Below are positions 9,869-18,723 of a stretch of DNA of 64,000 nt, one piece after another; the first letter of the stretch is position 1; each line of letters starts with the position of its first letter. A program made the translations under genes and the position numbers. Source of the stretch: Ichthyenterobacterium magnum (GTDB taxonomy: Bacteria > Bacteroidota > Bacteroidia > Flavobacteriales > Flavobacteriaceae); the NCBI RefSeq assembly GCF_003610635.1, contig NZ_RAQJ01000006.1, positions 102,391-166,390 of the forward strand, in the 5' to 3' direction. A model generated the notes under the pieces. That model was not told where the DNA came from. It worked only from the letters and a program-made list of their open reading frames with translations, and did not search any database.

Positions 9869-9903
9869 TTTTTAAGTAATTTTAAATTTATAAGTATCAA
9901 AAA

Positions 9904-10611
9904 TCATTCCTCATTATCAATAGAGCGTGATAGTGCTGAAGAAATAATACCTGTTGGTATAGCAACAATGCCCAAACCAATCATTAATATAAAAAAGGTA
10001 AACACTCGACCACCAACTGTTATTGGGTACACATCACCATAACCAACAGTGGTAAGCGTTATGATTGCCCACCATAAACTATCAAAAACCGAAGAGAAAT
10101 GTTCGGGTTGAGCTTCGTGTTCAAAATAATAAATGCCAACTGCAGCAAAATAAATGAGCATTAGCGTTATAAATAAAAAGAGCATAATTTCTTCTTTTGC
10201 AGAGGAAATAGCTCTTGTAAAATGTTTCATGGCTCGGTTATAACGAGCCAATTTTAAAATTCTAAACAAGCGTAGAAAACGTAATGCTCTTAAAGATGCT
10301 AAACCTAAGCCTAGTGATAAATAAAATGGTAAAATTGCTACTAAATCAATAATTCCAAAAAAACTAAAAATGAATTTAGGCTTACTATCTGCCACATATA
10401 TTCTTAGCAGATATTCTAAGGTAAAAATCGCTACGCAAATTATTTCAATGGTATGTAAGAGCGTTTTTGTTTCTGGTTTTAAATCAGGAACTGTCTCAAA
10501 TGCAAAGCTTACTATAGTTAGCAAAATCAATGCCTGAATAAACATCGAAAAAAAACGACTGGCTTTGTTGTCATTTAGTTCTACTATACTTTTAATAGTT
10601 TCTCGCATCAT
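9904..10611 (-). CDS. Voltage-gated potassium channel (ion transporter family)
   Basis: The 235-residue protein has the six-helix voltage-gated channel plan: S1 about residues 20-40, S2 about 52-73, S3 about 80-101, an arginine-rich S4 (SLRALRFLRLFRILKLARY, about 104-124), S5 about 142-165, a pore loop with the K+ selectivity filter TVGYGD (about 191-196), and S6 about 205-228. It acts in the inner membrane as a tetramer. No cytoplasmic RCK or cyclic-nucleotide domain is present. Selectivity for K+ follows from the filter; the physiological role is inferred only. Confidence 0.88.
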   Translation of the reverse strand: MMRETIKSIVELNDNKASRFFSMFIQALILLTIVSFAFETVPDLKPETKTLLHTIEIICVAIFTLEYLLRIYVADSKPKFIFSFFGIIDLVAILPFYLSLGLGLASLRALRFLRLFRILKLARYNRAMKHFTRAISSAKEEIMLFLFITLMLIYFAAVGIYYFEHEAQPEHFSSVFDSLWWAIITLTTVGYGDVYPITVGGRVFTFFILMIGLGIVAIPTGIISSALSRSIDNEE

Positions 10612-10695
10612 ATTTAGGTTGGTTATTGCTAAGTTATGACGTTAAACAGAGAATTGCAATTATTCCTTAAAAAGAGGTTTTCTGCAAACTGCAAA

Positions 10696-11691
10696 CTAAT
10701 TAAGCATCTTCCACAATGCATCCTTAAGTTCTGTAATCCCTTGTTGCGCTACAGACGATATAAACATATATGGTATTGGTAGTTTTTCATCTAGCTCAAC
10801 CTTAAGTTCAGTCTTTAGTTCATCATCTAACATATCACATTTAGAAATGGCAACGATGCGTTCTTTATCTAGCATTTCTGGATTATAACGCCTAAGCTCA
10901 TCTAATAATATTTGATATTGTTTTTCAATATCATCTGCATCAGCAGGAATTAAAAACAATAAAATTGAATTACGCTCAATATGACGTAAAAAATAATGCC
11001 CTAAACCTTTTCCTTCTGCTGCGCCTTCAATAATACCAGGAATATCAGCCATTACAAAAGTTTTAAAATCACGGTATTTTACAATTCCTAAATTTGGCTT
11101 TAGAGTTGTAAACTCATAATCTGCAATTTTTGGTTTTGCTGATGTAACGACAGATAGTAATGTAGATTTTCCTGCATTTGGAAAACCAACTAATCCCACA
11201 TCTGCAAGAACTTTAAGCTCCAAGGTAATATCCTTTTCTTCTAACGGAATACCAGGTTGTGCATAACGTGGCGTTTGGTTGGTTGAGCTTTTAAAATGCC
11301 AATTACCGCGTCCTCCCATTCCACCTTCGGCAATAATTCGCTCTTCTTGATCTTCAGTAATTTCTAAGATAATTTTATTGGTTTCAGTATCTCTAATTAC
11401 TGTACCTAAAGGCACATCAATGTAGACATCTTCACCATCTGCACCTGTGCTTCTACCTTTACTTCCATTTCCACCATGACCAGCTTTTATATGGCGTTTA
11501 AATTTTAAATGTAAAAGTGTCCAAAGATTAGAATTTCCTCGTAAAATAACGTGGCCTCCTCGTCCGCCATCTCCACCGTCAGGACCTCCTTTTGCGATGT
11601 ATTTTTCGCGATGTAAATGCGTAGAACCTTTACCTCCTTTTCCAGAAGCAACATGCATTTTTACATAATCTACGAAGTTTCCTTCTGTCAT
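10696..11691 (-). CDS. obgE: Obg family GTPase (CgtA)
   Basis: The 331-residue protein has the glycine-rich Obg fold at residues about 1-160 ([36 protein letters not shown]) and a GTPase domain with P-loop GFPNAGKST near 170, DIPG as G3 and SKCD as G4 near 285. It lacks the long C-terminal OCT domain, as is usual for this phylum. Obg proteins bind the 50S subunit and take part in late ribosome assembly and stringent control. It follows hpt-adk on the same strand with 100 nt between them that contains a large inverted repeat. Confidence 0.95.
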   Translation of the reverse strand: MTEGNFVDYVKMHVASGKGGKGSTHLHREKYIAKGGPDGGDGGRGGHVILRGNSNLWTLLHLKFKRHIKAGHGGNGSKGRSTGADGEDVYIDVPLGTVIRDTETNKIILEITEDQEERIIAEGGMGGRGNWHFKSSTNQTPRYAQPGIPLEEKDITLELKVLADVGLVGFPNAGKSTLLSVVTSAKPKIADYEFTTLKPNLGIVKYRDFKTFVMADIPGIIEGAAEGKGLGHYFLRHIERNSILLFLIPADADDIEKQYQILLDELRRYNPEMLDKERIVAISKCDMLDDELKTELKVELDEKLPIPYMFISSVAQQGITELKDALWKMLN

Positions 11692-11710
11692 ATCTTAAAT
11701 TAAATTAAAT

Positions 11711-11748
11711 GCTGAAAAATTAAGAGATAAAACTTTTAATTTTTCAGC
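11711..11748 (-). promoter_or_regulatory. 13-bp perfect inverted repeat between hpt-adk and obgE
   Basis: GCTGAAAAATTAA at 11711-11723 pairs perfectly with TTAATTTTTCAGC at 11736-11748 across a 12-nt loop. On the minus strand it is not followed by a T run and ends 20 nt before the obgE ATG, so it looks more like a leader hairpin or attenuating structure than a classical terminator. A weaker hairpin (CTTTCGC/GCGGAAAG with one bulge, about 11760-11780) lies just before it. Confidence 0.5.
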
Positions 11749-11791
11749 TATATCATTTTCCGCAAAAAGCGAAAGTCTTTATTTTTATTGA

Positions 11792-12901
11792 TTATAATTT
11801 ATCAATAACACTATTTAATCGTGTAGTAATCTCTTCTATACTACCAACACCATCAACGCCAAAGTATTTATCTTGATTTGAGTAAAAATCTTTTAAAATA
11901 GCGGTTTCGTTATAATAGATTTTTATTCTGTTTCTAATCACAGCTTCATTAGCATCATCTGGTCTTCCACTGGTTTTACCACGTTCTAATAAACGTTGTA
12001 CTAAAATGGCATCGTCAACTTCTAATGCAACCATAGCATTTACTTTAGAGTCTTTTTCTTCCAAAATTTTATCTAGCGCATCTGCCTGAATTGTATTACG
12101 AGGGAAACCATCAAAAATAAACCCATTTGCATCAGCATTTTTATTTACTTCTGCATGCAGCATATCTATAGTTACTTGGTCAGGAACCAATTCGCCTTTA
12201 TCCATAAAAGATTTGGCTAAAACACCTAATGCCGTTTCATTTTTTATATTGAATCTGAAAACATCTCCTGTTGAGATATGAACCAAATTATATGTCTCTT
12301 TTAAAAAATTGGCTTGAGTACCTTTTCCGGCTCCTGGAGGTCCAAATAGGACTAAATTAATCATGTGTTGTGTTGTTTTTAATTGATATATTTCTGGTAA
12401 ATCGCGTCCCAATCCATCATAGTCTAATCCATAACCAACTATAAATTTGTTTGGGATTTCAATACCAACATAATGTAGTTTGTAATCTTTTTTATAAGCT
12501 TCTGGCTTGTAAAACAATGTAGCTATCTTAAGTTCGTCTACATTTTCTCTTTCAAAAATTCGATGTACTTCTTCAAGCGTGTTTCCAGAATCTATAATAT
12601 CTTCTAGAATTACAACTTTGCGTCCGGATAAATCTTGAGTTAGACCTATAAGGCGCTGTATATCTTCTGATGATTTAACGCCTTCATACGATGCTAGTTT
12701 TATAAATGTAACCTCGCAAGGTTTTGGGTATTTTTTAACAAAATCACTAACAAACATAAAAGACCCATTAAGTATGCCAACAAATACAGGAATTTCATCT
12801 TGCAAGTCATTAGCAACATCATCAACCATACGTTGTACAATTGCATCTATCTCTGGTTCAGAAATAAACGGTTTAAAATATAAATCGTGAAGCTTAATCA
12901 C
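11792..12901 (-). CDS. Hypoxanthine phosphoribosyltransferase-adenylate kinase fusion
   Basis: The 369-residue protein joins two purine enzymes. Residues about 1-175 are an HPRT domain with the PRPP loop VVILEDIIDSGNTL near 96-109. Residues 180-369 are a short-lid adenylate kinase with P-loop GPPGAGKGT, FDGFPR and RGKTSGRPDD. HPRT salvages hypoxanthine or guanine to IMP/GMP, and Adk equilibrates AMP, ADP and ATP. The start is GTG at 12901, placed 21 nt after an exact -7 box. The junction (residues 173-180, QLKTTQHM) ends in an internal ATG at 12364 preceded by an A-rich stretch like local leaders, so separate Adk production is possible. Similar fusions occur in other Flavobacteriia as far as I recall. 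Confidence 0.92.
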   Translation of the reverse strand: MIKLHDLYFKPFISEPEIDAIVQRMVDDVANDLQDEIPVFVGILNGSFMFVSDFVKKYPKPCEVTFIKLASYEGVKSSEDIQRLIGLTQDLSGRKVVILEDIIDSGNTLEEVHRIFERENVDELKIATLFYKPEAYKKDYKLHYVGIEIPNKFIVGYGLDYDGLGRDLPEIYQLKTTQHMINLVLFGPPGAGKGTQANFLKETYNLVHISTGDVFRFNIKNETALGVLAKSFMDKGELVPDQVTIDMLHAEVNKNADANGFIFDGFPRNTIQADALDKILEEKDSKVNAMVALEVDDAILVQRLLERGKTSGRPDDANEAVIRNRIKIYYNETAILKDFYSNQDKYFGVDGVGSIEEITTRLNSVIDKL

Positions 12902-12922
12902 TTGTTTTTAATTTTAGAAATG

Positions 12923-12930
12923 CAAAGATA
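12923..12930 (-). promoter_or_regulatory. -7 promoter box of hpt-adk
   Basis: The minus strand reads TATCTTTG, an exact match to the Bacteroidetes TAnnTTTG element. It lies 21 nt before the GTG start at 12901. A TTG is present upstream but only 14 nt away, shorter than the usual 19-21, so the -33 part is uncertain. Confidence 0.6.
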
Positions 12931-12995
12931 ATCAATAGATTGACCAATTACGATTTTTGATTTATGATTTTAGAAGTGAATATGATATTTAAGTG

Positions 12996-13003
12996 TATTT
13001 TTG
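12996..13003 (+). promoter_or_regulatory. -7 promoter box of purK
   Basis: TATTTTTG matches TAnnTTTG exactly and lies 30 nt before the ATG at 13034. It overlaps the in-frame TTG at 13001, which argues that this upstream TTG is not the translation start. No clear TTG is seen at the -33 position. Confidence 0.6.
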
Positions 13004-13033
13004 CATATAATATGTCATTTTTTAGCACGAAAC

Positions 13034-14188
13034 ATGAATTATTTTTCTTCAGATTTTAAACTTGGTATTCTTGGTGGTGGTCAATTAGGCAAAATGTTGC
13101 TTAACAATACTCGAAAGTTTGATATTTACACGTCTGTCTTAGATGCTAGTGAAGAAGCTCCTAGTAAAATTGCATGCAATGAATTTCATTTAGGCGATTT
13201 AATGGACTATCAAAGTGTATATAATTTTGGTAAGCATGTTGATGTTTTAACCATCGAAATTGAAAATGTAAATGTTGATGCATTAGAAGCTTTAGAAAAA
13301 GAAGGGAAAAAAGTGTTTCCGTCATCTAAAACCTTACGAGCAATACAGAACAAAGCAACACAAAAATTGTTTTATAGAGACAACAACATTCCTACTGCAA
13401 ATTTTATGCGTTTTGCTTATGCATCAGAAATTAAAGATGCCATTGAAAATGAAAGTTTGGCGTTTCCTTTTGTATGGAAGAGCGCACAGTTTGGTTATGA
13501 TGGTAATGGTGTGAAAATTATTAGAAGTATTAACGACTTAAACGATTTACCTAAAGGCGAATGTATTGCTGAAGATATGATTCCTTTTAAAAATGAGCTG
13601 GCTGTTATCGTTGCTAGAAATGAAAATGGAGCGATTGCAACTTATCCAGTTGTTGAAATGGAGTTTCATCCTGAAGCCAACCAAGTTGAGTACGTAATTT
13701 GCCCTGCAAGAATTAATAATGAAATAGCAACAAAAGCAACAGAAGTAGCTTTAAAAGTTTCTAAAGCATTTAATCATGTTGGCTTATTAGCTGTTGAATT
13801 ATTTCTGACACAAACCGATGAAATTTTAGTTAACGAAGTTGCTCCCAGACCACACAACTCTGGTCATCACACTATTGAATCTAGTTATACATCACAGTTT
13901 GAGCAACACATAAGAGCCATTTTAAATTTACCTTTAGGAAACACTAACACTAAAGCTGCTGGCGTTATGGTAAATTTAGTAGGCGCAGAAAATCATACTG
14001 GTAATGTACATTACCAAAATATAGAAACCATAATGAAATTTGAAGGTGTAACACCTCATATTTATGGCAAAAAACAAACACGCCCTTTTCGTAAAATGGG
14101 TCATGTAACTATAGTAAATAAAGACATAAACAAAGCACGTGAGATTGCTGAAGAAGTAAAAAACACAATTAAAGTAATAAGTAATTAA
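13034..14188 (+). CDS. purK: 5-(carboxyamino)imidazole ribonucleotide synthase
   Basis: PurK uses ATP and bicarbonate to convert AIR to N5-CAIR in purine synthesis. From the ATG at 13034 the product is 384 residues, starting MNYFSSDFKLGILGGGQLGK with the N-terminal nucleotide-fold glycine motif. The ATP-grasp domain follows (FVWKSAQFGYDGNGV, then VNEVAPRPHNSGHHTIE with the metal ligands). A longer frame from TTG at 13001 adds 11 residues but would start inside the promoter box, so the ATG is preferred. purE follows after 2 nt, making a two-gene operon. Confidence 0.95.
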   Translation: MNYFSSDFKLGILGGGQLGKMLLNNTRKFDIYTSVLDASEEAPSKIACNEFHLGDLMDYQSVYNFGKHVDVLTIEIENVNVDALEALEKEGKKVFPSSKTLRAIQNKATQKLFYRDNNIPTANFMRFAYASEIKDAIENESLAFPFVWKSAQFGYDGNGVKIIRSINDLNDLPKGECIAEDMIPFKNELAVIVARNENGAIATYPVVEMEFHPEANQVEYVICPARINNEIATKATEVALKVSKAFNHVGLLAVELFLTQTDEILVNEVAPRPHNSGHHTIESSYTSQFEQHIRAILNLPLGNTNTKAAGVMVNLVGAENHTGNVHYQNIETIMKFEGVTPHIYGKKQTRPFRKMGHVTIVNKDINKAREIAEEVKNTIKVISN

Positions 14189-14190
14189 TT

Positions 14191-14673
14191 ATGAATAAAG
14201 TAGGAATTATTATGGGAAGCAAAAGCGACCTTCCCGTAATGCAAGATGCTATAGATATTTTAAAAAGCTTTGAAATTGATATTGAAGTTGATATTGTTTC
14301 TGCACACAGAACTCCAGAAAAATTATTCGATTACAGTAAAAATGCGCATACTAGAGGTATTTCTGTAATTATTGCAGGAGCTGGAGGCGCAGCACATTTA
14401 CCAGGTATGGTAGCTTCATTATCTCCACTTCCAGTTATTGGTGTTCCTGTAAAAAGTAGCAACTCAATAGATGGTTGGGATTCTATTTTATCTATTTTAC
14501 AAATGCCAGGTGGCGTTCCTGTTGCAACAGTAGCTTTAAATGGTGCAAAAAACGCAGGTATTTTAGCGGCACAAATTATTGGAGCCTCTAATGAGGTTGT
14601 ACTAAATAAAGTAATTGCTTATAAAGAAGAATTAAAAATAAAAGTTTTTAAATCATCAGAAGATTTAAAATAA
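14191..14673 (+). CDS. purE: N5-carboxyaminoimidazole ribonucleotide mutase
   Basis: PurE is 160 residues, the standard class I length. It moves the carboxylate of N5-CAIR to give CAIR, the product of PurK's partner step. Visible motifs are MGSKSDLPVM at residues 9-18, the catalytic-region SAHRTPEKLFDY near 41-52, and GAGGAAHLPGMVASL near 73-87. It starts 2 nt after purK, and the operon ends with a strong hairpin terminator directly after the stop codon. Confidence 0.96.
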   Translation: MNKVGIIMGSKSDLPVMQDAIDILKSFEIDIEVDIVSAHRTPEKLFDYSKNAHTRGISVIIAGAGGAAHLPGMVASLSPLPVIGVPVKSSNSIDGWDSILSILQMPGGVPVATVALNGAKNAGILAAQIIGASNEVVLNKVIAYKEELKIKVFKSSEDLK

Positions 14674-14674
14674 A

Positions 14675-14700
14675 AAAACCTCGATTTTATACGAGGTTTT
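14675..14700 (+). terminator. Rho-independent terminator of purKE
   Basis: AAAACCTCG at 14675-14683 pairs with CGAGGTTTT at 14692-14700 over an 8-nt loop, starting just past the purE stop codon. The A/T flanks make it usable in both directions, but only purKE ends here. Confidence 0.85.
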
Positions 14701-14891
14701 AGAGCTATTAATCAATTATTTTTAAGAGTTATTAACTCTCATAAAAATACTTAATGGCAAAACTAACAATATATTTTATTATCAATACCAAAAAAACCAC
14801 TAGTAATTAACAATTTAATAAACAATAAGTGTTTTAGGTAAGGTTATTATTACAAATAGGGATTTTTACTACATAATTCATAAATTTTAAC

Positions 14892-16910
14892 ATGAATATT
14901 TTAAATAAAAAATTTGATACAGCACCTTTTTCAAAAATAAAAGATGATCATTTTCTTCCAGCAATTAAAAATGCTATTAAAAGTGCAAGAGTAGAAATAG
15001 ATGCTATAACAAATAATACAGAAACTCCAACGTTTAAAAACACAATTGAAGCTTTAGATTTTTCAGGAGAACAGTTAGATCGTATTACAAGTATCTTTTT
15101 TAATCTTAATTCTGCAGAGACTAATGATACAATTCAAAAAATAGCTCAAGAAGTTTCACCTTTATTATCTGAGTTTGGCAACGACATTACTTTAAATGAA
15201 AATTTATTTAAACGTGTAAAAAACGTTTACAACCAAAAGCCTGAGTTAAAACTAACTACAGAACAACAGACACTACTTGACAAAAAATACAAAGGGTTTT
15301 CACGAAATGGTGCAAATTTACCAGATAACAAAAAGCAACAACTTAGAGATATAGACAAGCAATTAAGTCAATTAAAACTAAAGTTTGGTGAAAATGTTTT
15401 AGCTGAAACCAATGCATTTGAAATGCTAATCACTAATGAAGATGATTTATCTGGCCTACCAGAAGGTGCAAAAGAAGCAGCACAACAATTAGCAGAATCT
15501 AAAGGTAAAAAAGGTTGGTTAGTCACTTTAGACTACCCAAGCTATATTCCGTTCATGACTTATGCTGATAATCGTGAGTTACGAAAAAAATTAGCTATTG
15601 CAGCTGGATCAAAAGCATTTAAAGACGACGCTTTAGACAACCAAGATAATGTTATTCAAATCGCAAAATTACGTCATCAACGTGCAAATTTATTAGGTTA
15701 TAAAACTCATGCGCATTTTGTACTAGAAGAGCGTATGGCAAAAACCCCAGAAACAGTAACTCATTTTTTAAATGAACTCCTTGAAAAAGCAAAACCAGCT
15801 GCCGAACGTGAATTTAAAGCACTCCAAAATTTTGCTAAAGATTTAGACGGCATTGATAAGCTAGAAAAATGGGATTCTGCTTATTATTCTGAAAAGCTAA
15901 AACAAAAACTATTTAATTTAGATGATGAGCTTCTAAAACCTTATTTTAAATTAGAAAGTGTTATTAATGGTGCTTTTACAGTAGCAGAAAAATTATTCGA
16001 TTTACAATTTGAAGCTATAGATACTATCGATAAATATCACAAGGATGTTTTAACCTATAAAGTAACAAATAAAGATGGTGATTTAGTTTCAATTTTTTAT
16101 GCAGATTTTTTCCCAAGAGCAGGAAAACGAAATGGTGCATGGATGACATCTTATAAACCTCAGGCGTTTAAAAACGATGCTAATGAAAGACCTCACGTTT
16201 CTATTGTTTGCAACTTTACAAAGCCAACAAAAAGCAAACCTTCGTTACTAACCTTTAATGAAGTAACAACATTGTTTCATGAGTTTGGTCACGCACTTCA
16301 TGGCATGTTAGCAAATACTACATACCCAAGTTTATCTGGCACTAGTGTGTTTTGGGATTTTGTTGAGCTACCAAGCCAGGTTTTAGAAAACTGGTGTTAT
16401 CAAAAAGAAGCTTTAAAACTATTTGCTACACATTATAAAACTGGAGAGGTAATCCCAATGGAATTAGTTGAAAAAATAAAAGAATCTTCAACCTTTCATG
16501 AAGGTATGCAAACACTGCGTCAAATTAGTTTTGGTCTATTAGACATGTCTTGGCACGGTCAAGACCCAACACATATAACTAATGTAAAAGCTCATGAGTT
16601 AGAAGCTTTTAAAAACACTAAGCTTTTTCCTGATGTAGCAAACAATTGTATGAGTACATCATTCTCACATATTTTTCAAGGTGGTTACTCGTCTGGATAT
16701 TACAGTTATAAATGGGCTGAAGTATTAGATGCAGATGCATTTGAGTATTTCTTAGAAAAAGGTGTTTTTAATAAAAATGTTGCAAATAAATTCAAAGACA
16801 ATGTTTTATCTAAAGGAGGAACAGAAAACCCAATGACACTTTATAAGCGTTTTAGAGGACAAGAACCAAAACCAGACGCTTTATTAAAGCGTGCTGGATT
16901 AATTAAATAA
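14892..16910 (+). CDS. M3 family oligopeptidase (peptidyl-dipeptidase Dcp-like)
   Basis: The 672-residue cytoplasmic-type protein has no signal peptide. The zinc motif HEFGHALHGM lies near residue 462, with the third ligand region FWDFVELPSQVLENW about 28 residues later, as expected for M3 thimet-like metallopeptidases. GGYSSGYYSYKWAEVLDADAF near 598 is the substrate-pocket segment. Length and motifs fit peptidyl-dipeptidase Dcp or oligopeptidase A, which degrade short peptides. I cannot separate the two on sequence alone. The 191-nt upstream gap holds no gene and no exact -7 box. Confidence 0.92.
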   Translation: MNILNKKFDTAPFSKIKDDHFLPAIKNAIKSARVEIDAITNNTETPTFKNTIEALDFSGEQLDRITSIFFNLNSAETNDTIQKIAQEVSPLLSEFGNDITLNENLFKRVKNVYNQKPELKLTTEQQTLLDKKYKGFSRNGANLPDNKKQQLRDIDKQLSQLKLKFGENVLAETNAFEMLITNEDDLSGLPEGAKEAAQQLAESKGKKGWLVTLDYPSYIPFMTYADNRELRKKLAIAAGSKAFKDDALDNQDNVIQIAKLRHQRANLLGYKTHAHFVLEERMAKTPETVTHFLNELLEKAKPAAEREFKALQNFAKDLDGIDKLEKWDSAYYSEKLKQKLFNLDDELLKPYFKLESVINGAFTVAEKLFDLQFEAIDTIDKYHKDVLTYKVTNKDGDLVSIFYADFFPRAGKRNGAWMTSYKPQAFKNDANERPHVSIVCNFTKPTKSKPSLLTFNEVTTLFHEFGHALHGMLANTTYPSLSGTSVFWDFVELPSQVLENWCYQKEALKLFATHYKTGEVIPMELVEKIKESSTFHEGMQTLRQISFGLLDMSWHGQDPTHITNVKAHELEAFKNTKLFPDVANNCMSTSFSHIFQGGYSSGYYSYKWAEVLDADAFEYFLEKGVFNKNVANKFKDNVLSKGGTENPMTLYKRFRGQEPKPDALLKRAGLIK

Positions 16911-16918
16911 TTATTGCC

Positions 16919-16926
16919 TATTTTTG
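16919..16926 (+). promoter_or_regulatory. -7 promoter box of the ECF sigma gene
   Basis: TATTTTTG is an exact TAnnTTTG match 19 nt before the ATG at 16946 and only a few nt after the stop codon of the M3 peptidase gene. A housekeeping-type box suggests the sigma gene is not solely self-activated. Confidence 0.6.
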
Positions 16927-16945
16927 AGTCGAAAAAATTGTTTCA

Positions 16946-17497
16946 ATGCCTAAACATCAAATAGATCCAAATAAGTGGATTAACGCTTACTCAGATTATT
17001 TATTCAACTATACCATTACACGAGTAAATGATAGAGAAATAGCCAAAGATTTGGTGCAAGACACTTTTTTTGCTGGCTTAAAATCGATGAAAAACTTTAA
17101 AGGCGAAGCAAGTGAACGTACATGGCTAATTTCAATACTCAAGCGAAAAATTATTGACCATTATCGTAAGATAAATTCAAACAAAGGAAAGGCAGAAGTT
17201 AGAATGAGCTATTCTAATAATGAAAGTGAAGGTGATTGGCTTGAAGAACGTGTAGCAGATCCATTTGATAAAACTGCCGAAGACGATATAGAAAACACAG
17301 AATTAGGTTTAGCAATACATGACTGTTTATCAAAGCTTCCAGAAAAACAAGCTAAAGTATTTAAGTTAAAAACAATATTGGGCTATGAAACTGAAGCTAT
17401 TTGTAATGAATTAGATATCACAGCGTCTAACCTATGGGTTATAATCCATAGAGCACGTGTTGCCATGGCAAGCTGTATGGAAAAAACCTGGTTTTAA
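16946..17497 (+). CDS. ECF-type RNA polymerase sigma factor
   Basis: The 183-residue protein has sigma region 2 at about residues 12-75 (ITRVNDREIAKDLVQDTFF, then FKGEASERTWLISILKRKII) and region 4 near 125-175 (CLSKLPEKQAKVFKLK, ITASNLWVIIHRARVAM, a helix-turn-helix). Region 3 is absent, as in all ECF sigmas. It directs transcription of an unknown regulon. A small gene starting 34 nt after its stop resembles zinc anti-sigma proteins with lost ligands. The signal sensed is not evident. Confidence 0.92.
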   Translation: MPKHQIDPNKWINAYSDYLFNYTITRVNDREIAKDLVQDTFFAGLKSMKNFKGEASERTWLISILKRKIIDHYRKINSNKGKAEVRMSYSNNESEGDWLEERVADPFDKTAEDDIENTELGLAIHDCLSKLPEKQAKVFKLKTILGYETEAICNELDITASNLWVIIHRARVAMASCMEKTWF

Positions 17498-17531
17498 ATT
17501 AAAAGTTCTCCTGCTTTCTCAGGAATATATT

Positions 17532-17789
17532 ATGAAAAAAAGTATCTTATTTATATCATGTGAAGAAGCACATCATATTTGTGATAAATCGCAATATGGC
17601 GAAGCTAGTATATGGGAAAAATTTAAATTAAATCTTCGCCTATCTTGGTGTAGAATATCACGCGCTTACACGAAAAAAAATAGGGCTTTAACTAAAGCTG
17701 TAAATAATTCAGATGTAGATTGCCTTAAAGATAATGAGCGTAATGATTTAAAGACAAAATTTGATAGTCAACTACATAATCAAAATTAA
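17532..17789 (+). CDS. Small anti-sigma-like protein with degenerate zinc motif
   Basis: The 85-residue product begins MKKSILFISCEEAHHICDKS. The layout fits short Bacteroidetes zinc-binding anti-sigma proteins, where an N-terminal C-E-x-A motif is followed about 28 residues later by H-L-x2-C-x2-C. Here that second motif reads RLSWCRIS, so the His is Arg and the last Cys is Ser. ISCEEAHHIC adds extra His and Cys residues that might replace them. The longer frame from 17457 overlaps the sigma gene and is less likely. Its place directly after an ECF sigma supports a regulatory partner; binding is inferred. Its last 18 nt overlap the end of the convergent membrane-protein gene. Confidence 0.72.
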   Translation: MKKSILFISCEEAHHICDKSQYGEASIWEKFKLNLRLSWCRISRAYTKKNRALTKAVNNSDVDCLKDNERNDLKTKFDSQLHNQN

Positions 17790-18602
17790 TACCAGCCATA
17801 TTATAGGGATACTTTCTACCCAAAAACTACTATAATATTGTCCTTGGTTTTTTCTTGCTAATAGTAAAAGCATAAGTGTTATTAATGTTATTATAAAGTG
17901 AATAATAACACGTTTAGAATCAATATCATCTTTTAAAAATTCTAAAAATAAAAATATTGCTAATAGCAAAACACCTATTGTTTTTGTTCGTTTTACACCA
18001 ATACTCTGCGGAATTGTAGATAACTTCAAACTATCATACTTCAAGTCTCTTATTTCAAAAGGAAACATTAAAACTATTACAAATAGAAAACGCTGCAATG
18101 CAGTAATAACAACATCTACATCAAATATATAGTCGTTATTTAGCAAAGGGAGACAAACTGTAACTCCAGACCATACTAAGCCTATTACATAAATTTTTAA
18201 ACCACTAATGCTTCTTAAGTTTTGCTGACTATCCAAAAATATTCTTTTTGGTAAAAAAGGAATAGCATATAAAAAAGTAATTACTCCAAACAACACTATA
18301 GTTAGTAAAGTATTTGTCTCTAATTTAATTGCATAATAGCAGAGCATCACAAAACATAATAAAGAAAATATTTGAATAACTTTTAACCAATCTGCTAAGC
18401 TTCTATGATGAAATTTTGCCAGTCCAAAATACTTAACAAAATTATAACCAGTAATGGTTGCATAAAAAATAAAGTAGAGCACATTTTCATCATACATTAT
18501 ATCAAGCTCAATAAGTGTAATCCACGATAATGCATATACAGACAAAGCCACATGAACACTACTATTGATATAAAAATTAAAAACATGCTTCAACACCTTC
18601 AT
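17772..18602 (-). CDS. UbiA-like polytopic membrane protein
   Basis: The 276-residue protein is mostly hydrophobic with about eight or nine membrane segments. A polar motif between helices, FEIRDLKYD near residues 184-192, resembles the second Asp-rich motif of UbiA prenyltransferases; the first motif (normally NDxxD) appears altered to TGYNFVKYFG near 50-60. It may be a UbiA relative that lost or changed prenyl diphosphate binding, so I do not assign a substrate. It runs towards the anti-sigma-like gene and overlaps its 3' end by 18 nt. Confidence 0.65.
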   Translation of the reverse strand: MKVLKHVFNFYINSSVHVALSVYALSWITLIELDIMYDENVLYFIFYATITGYNFVKYFGLAKFHHRSLADWLKVIQIFSLLCFVMLCYYAIKLETNTLLTIVLFGVITFLYAIPFLPKRIFLDSQQNLRSISGLKIYVIGLVWSGVTVCLPLLNNDYIFDVDVVITALQRFLFVIVLMFPFEIRDLKYDSLKLSTIPQSIGVKRTKTIGVLLLAIFLFLEFLKDDIDSKRVIIHFIITLITLMLLLLARKNQGQYYSSFWVESIPIIWLVLILIM

Positions 18603-18688
18603 ATTACAAAAATAATCAAAGTGTTAATAACCTAAGTTTTTGGTTAAAAACTTTGAATAATAGAGCTTAAAAAACTTTTACAAATGCT

Positions 18689-18696
18689 TATTTTTG
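18689..18696 (+). promoter_or_regulatory. -7 promoter box of gcvP
   Basis: TATTTTTG is an exact TAnnTTTG match 27 nt before the ATG at 18724. It lies downstream of the in-frame ATG at 18684, which therefore would not be on the mRNA from this promoter and is an unlikely start. No TTG is found at the -33 spacing. Confidence 0.58.
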
Positions 18697-18723
18697 CGAG
18701 ACAAAACACAACACAATTTTTAA

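Noticed and set aside
14725..14750. Short inverted repeat GAGTTATTAACTC after purE
   Set aside because: It is small, AT-rich and without T run; the true terminator is the hairpin at 14675-14700.
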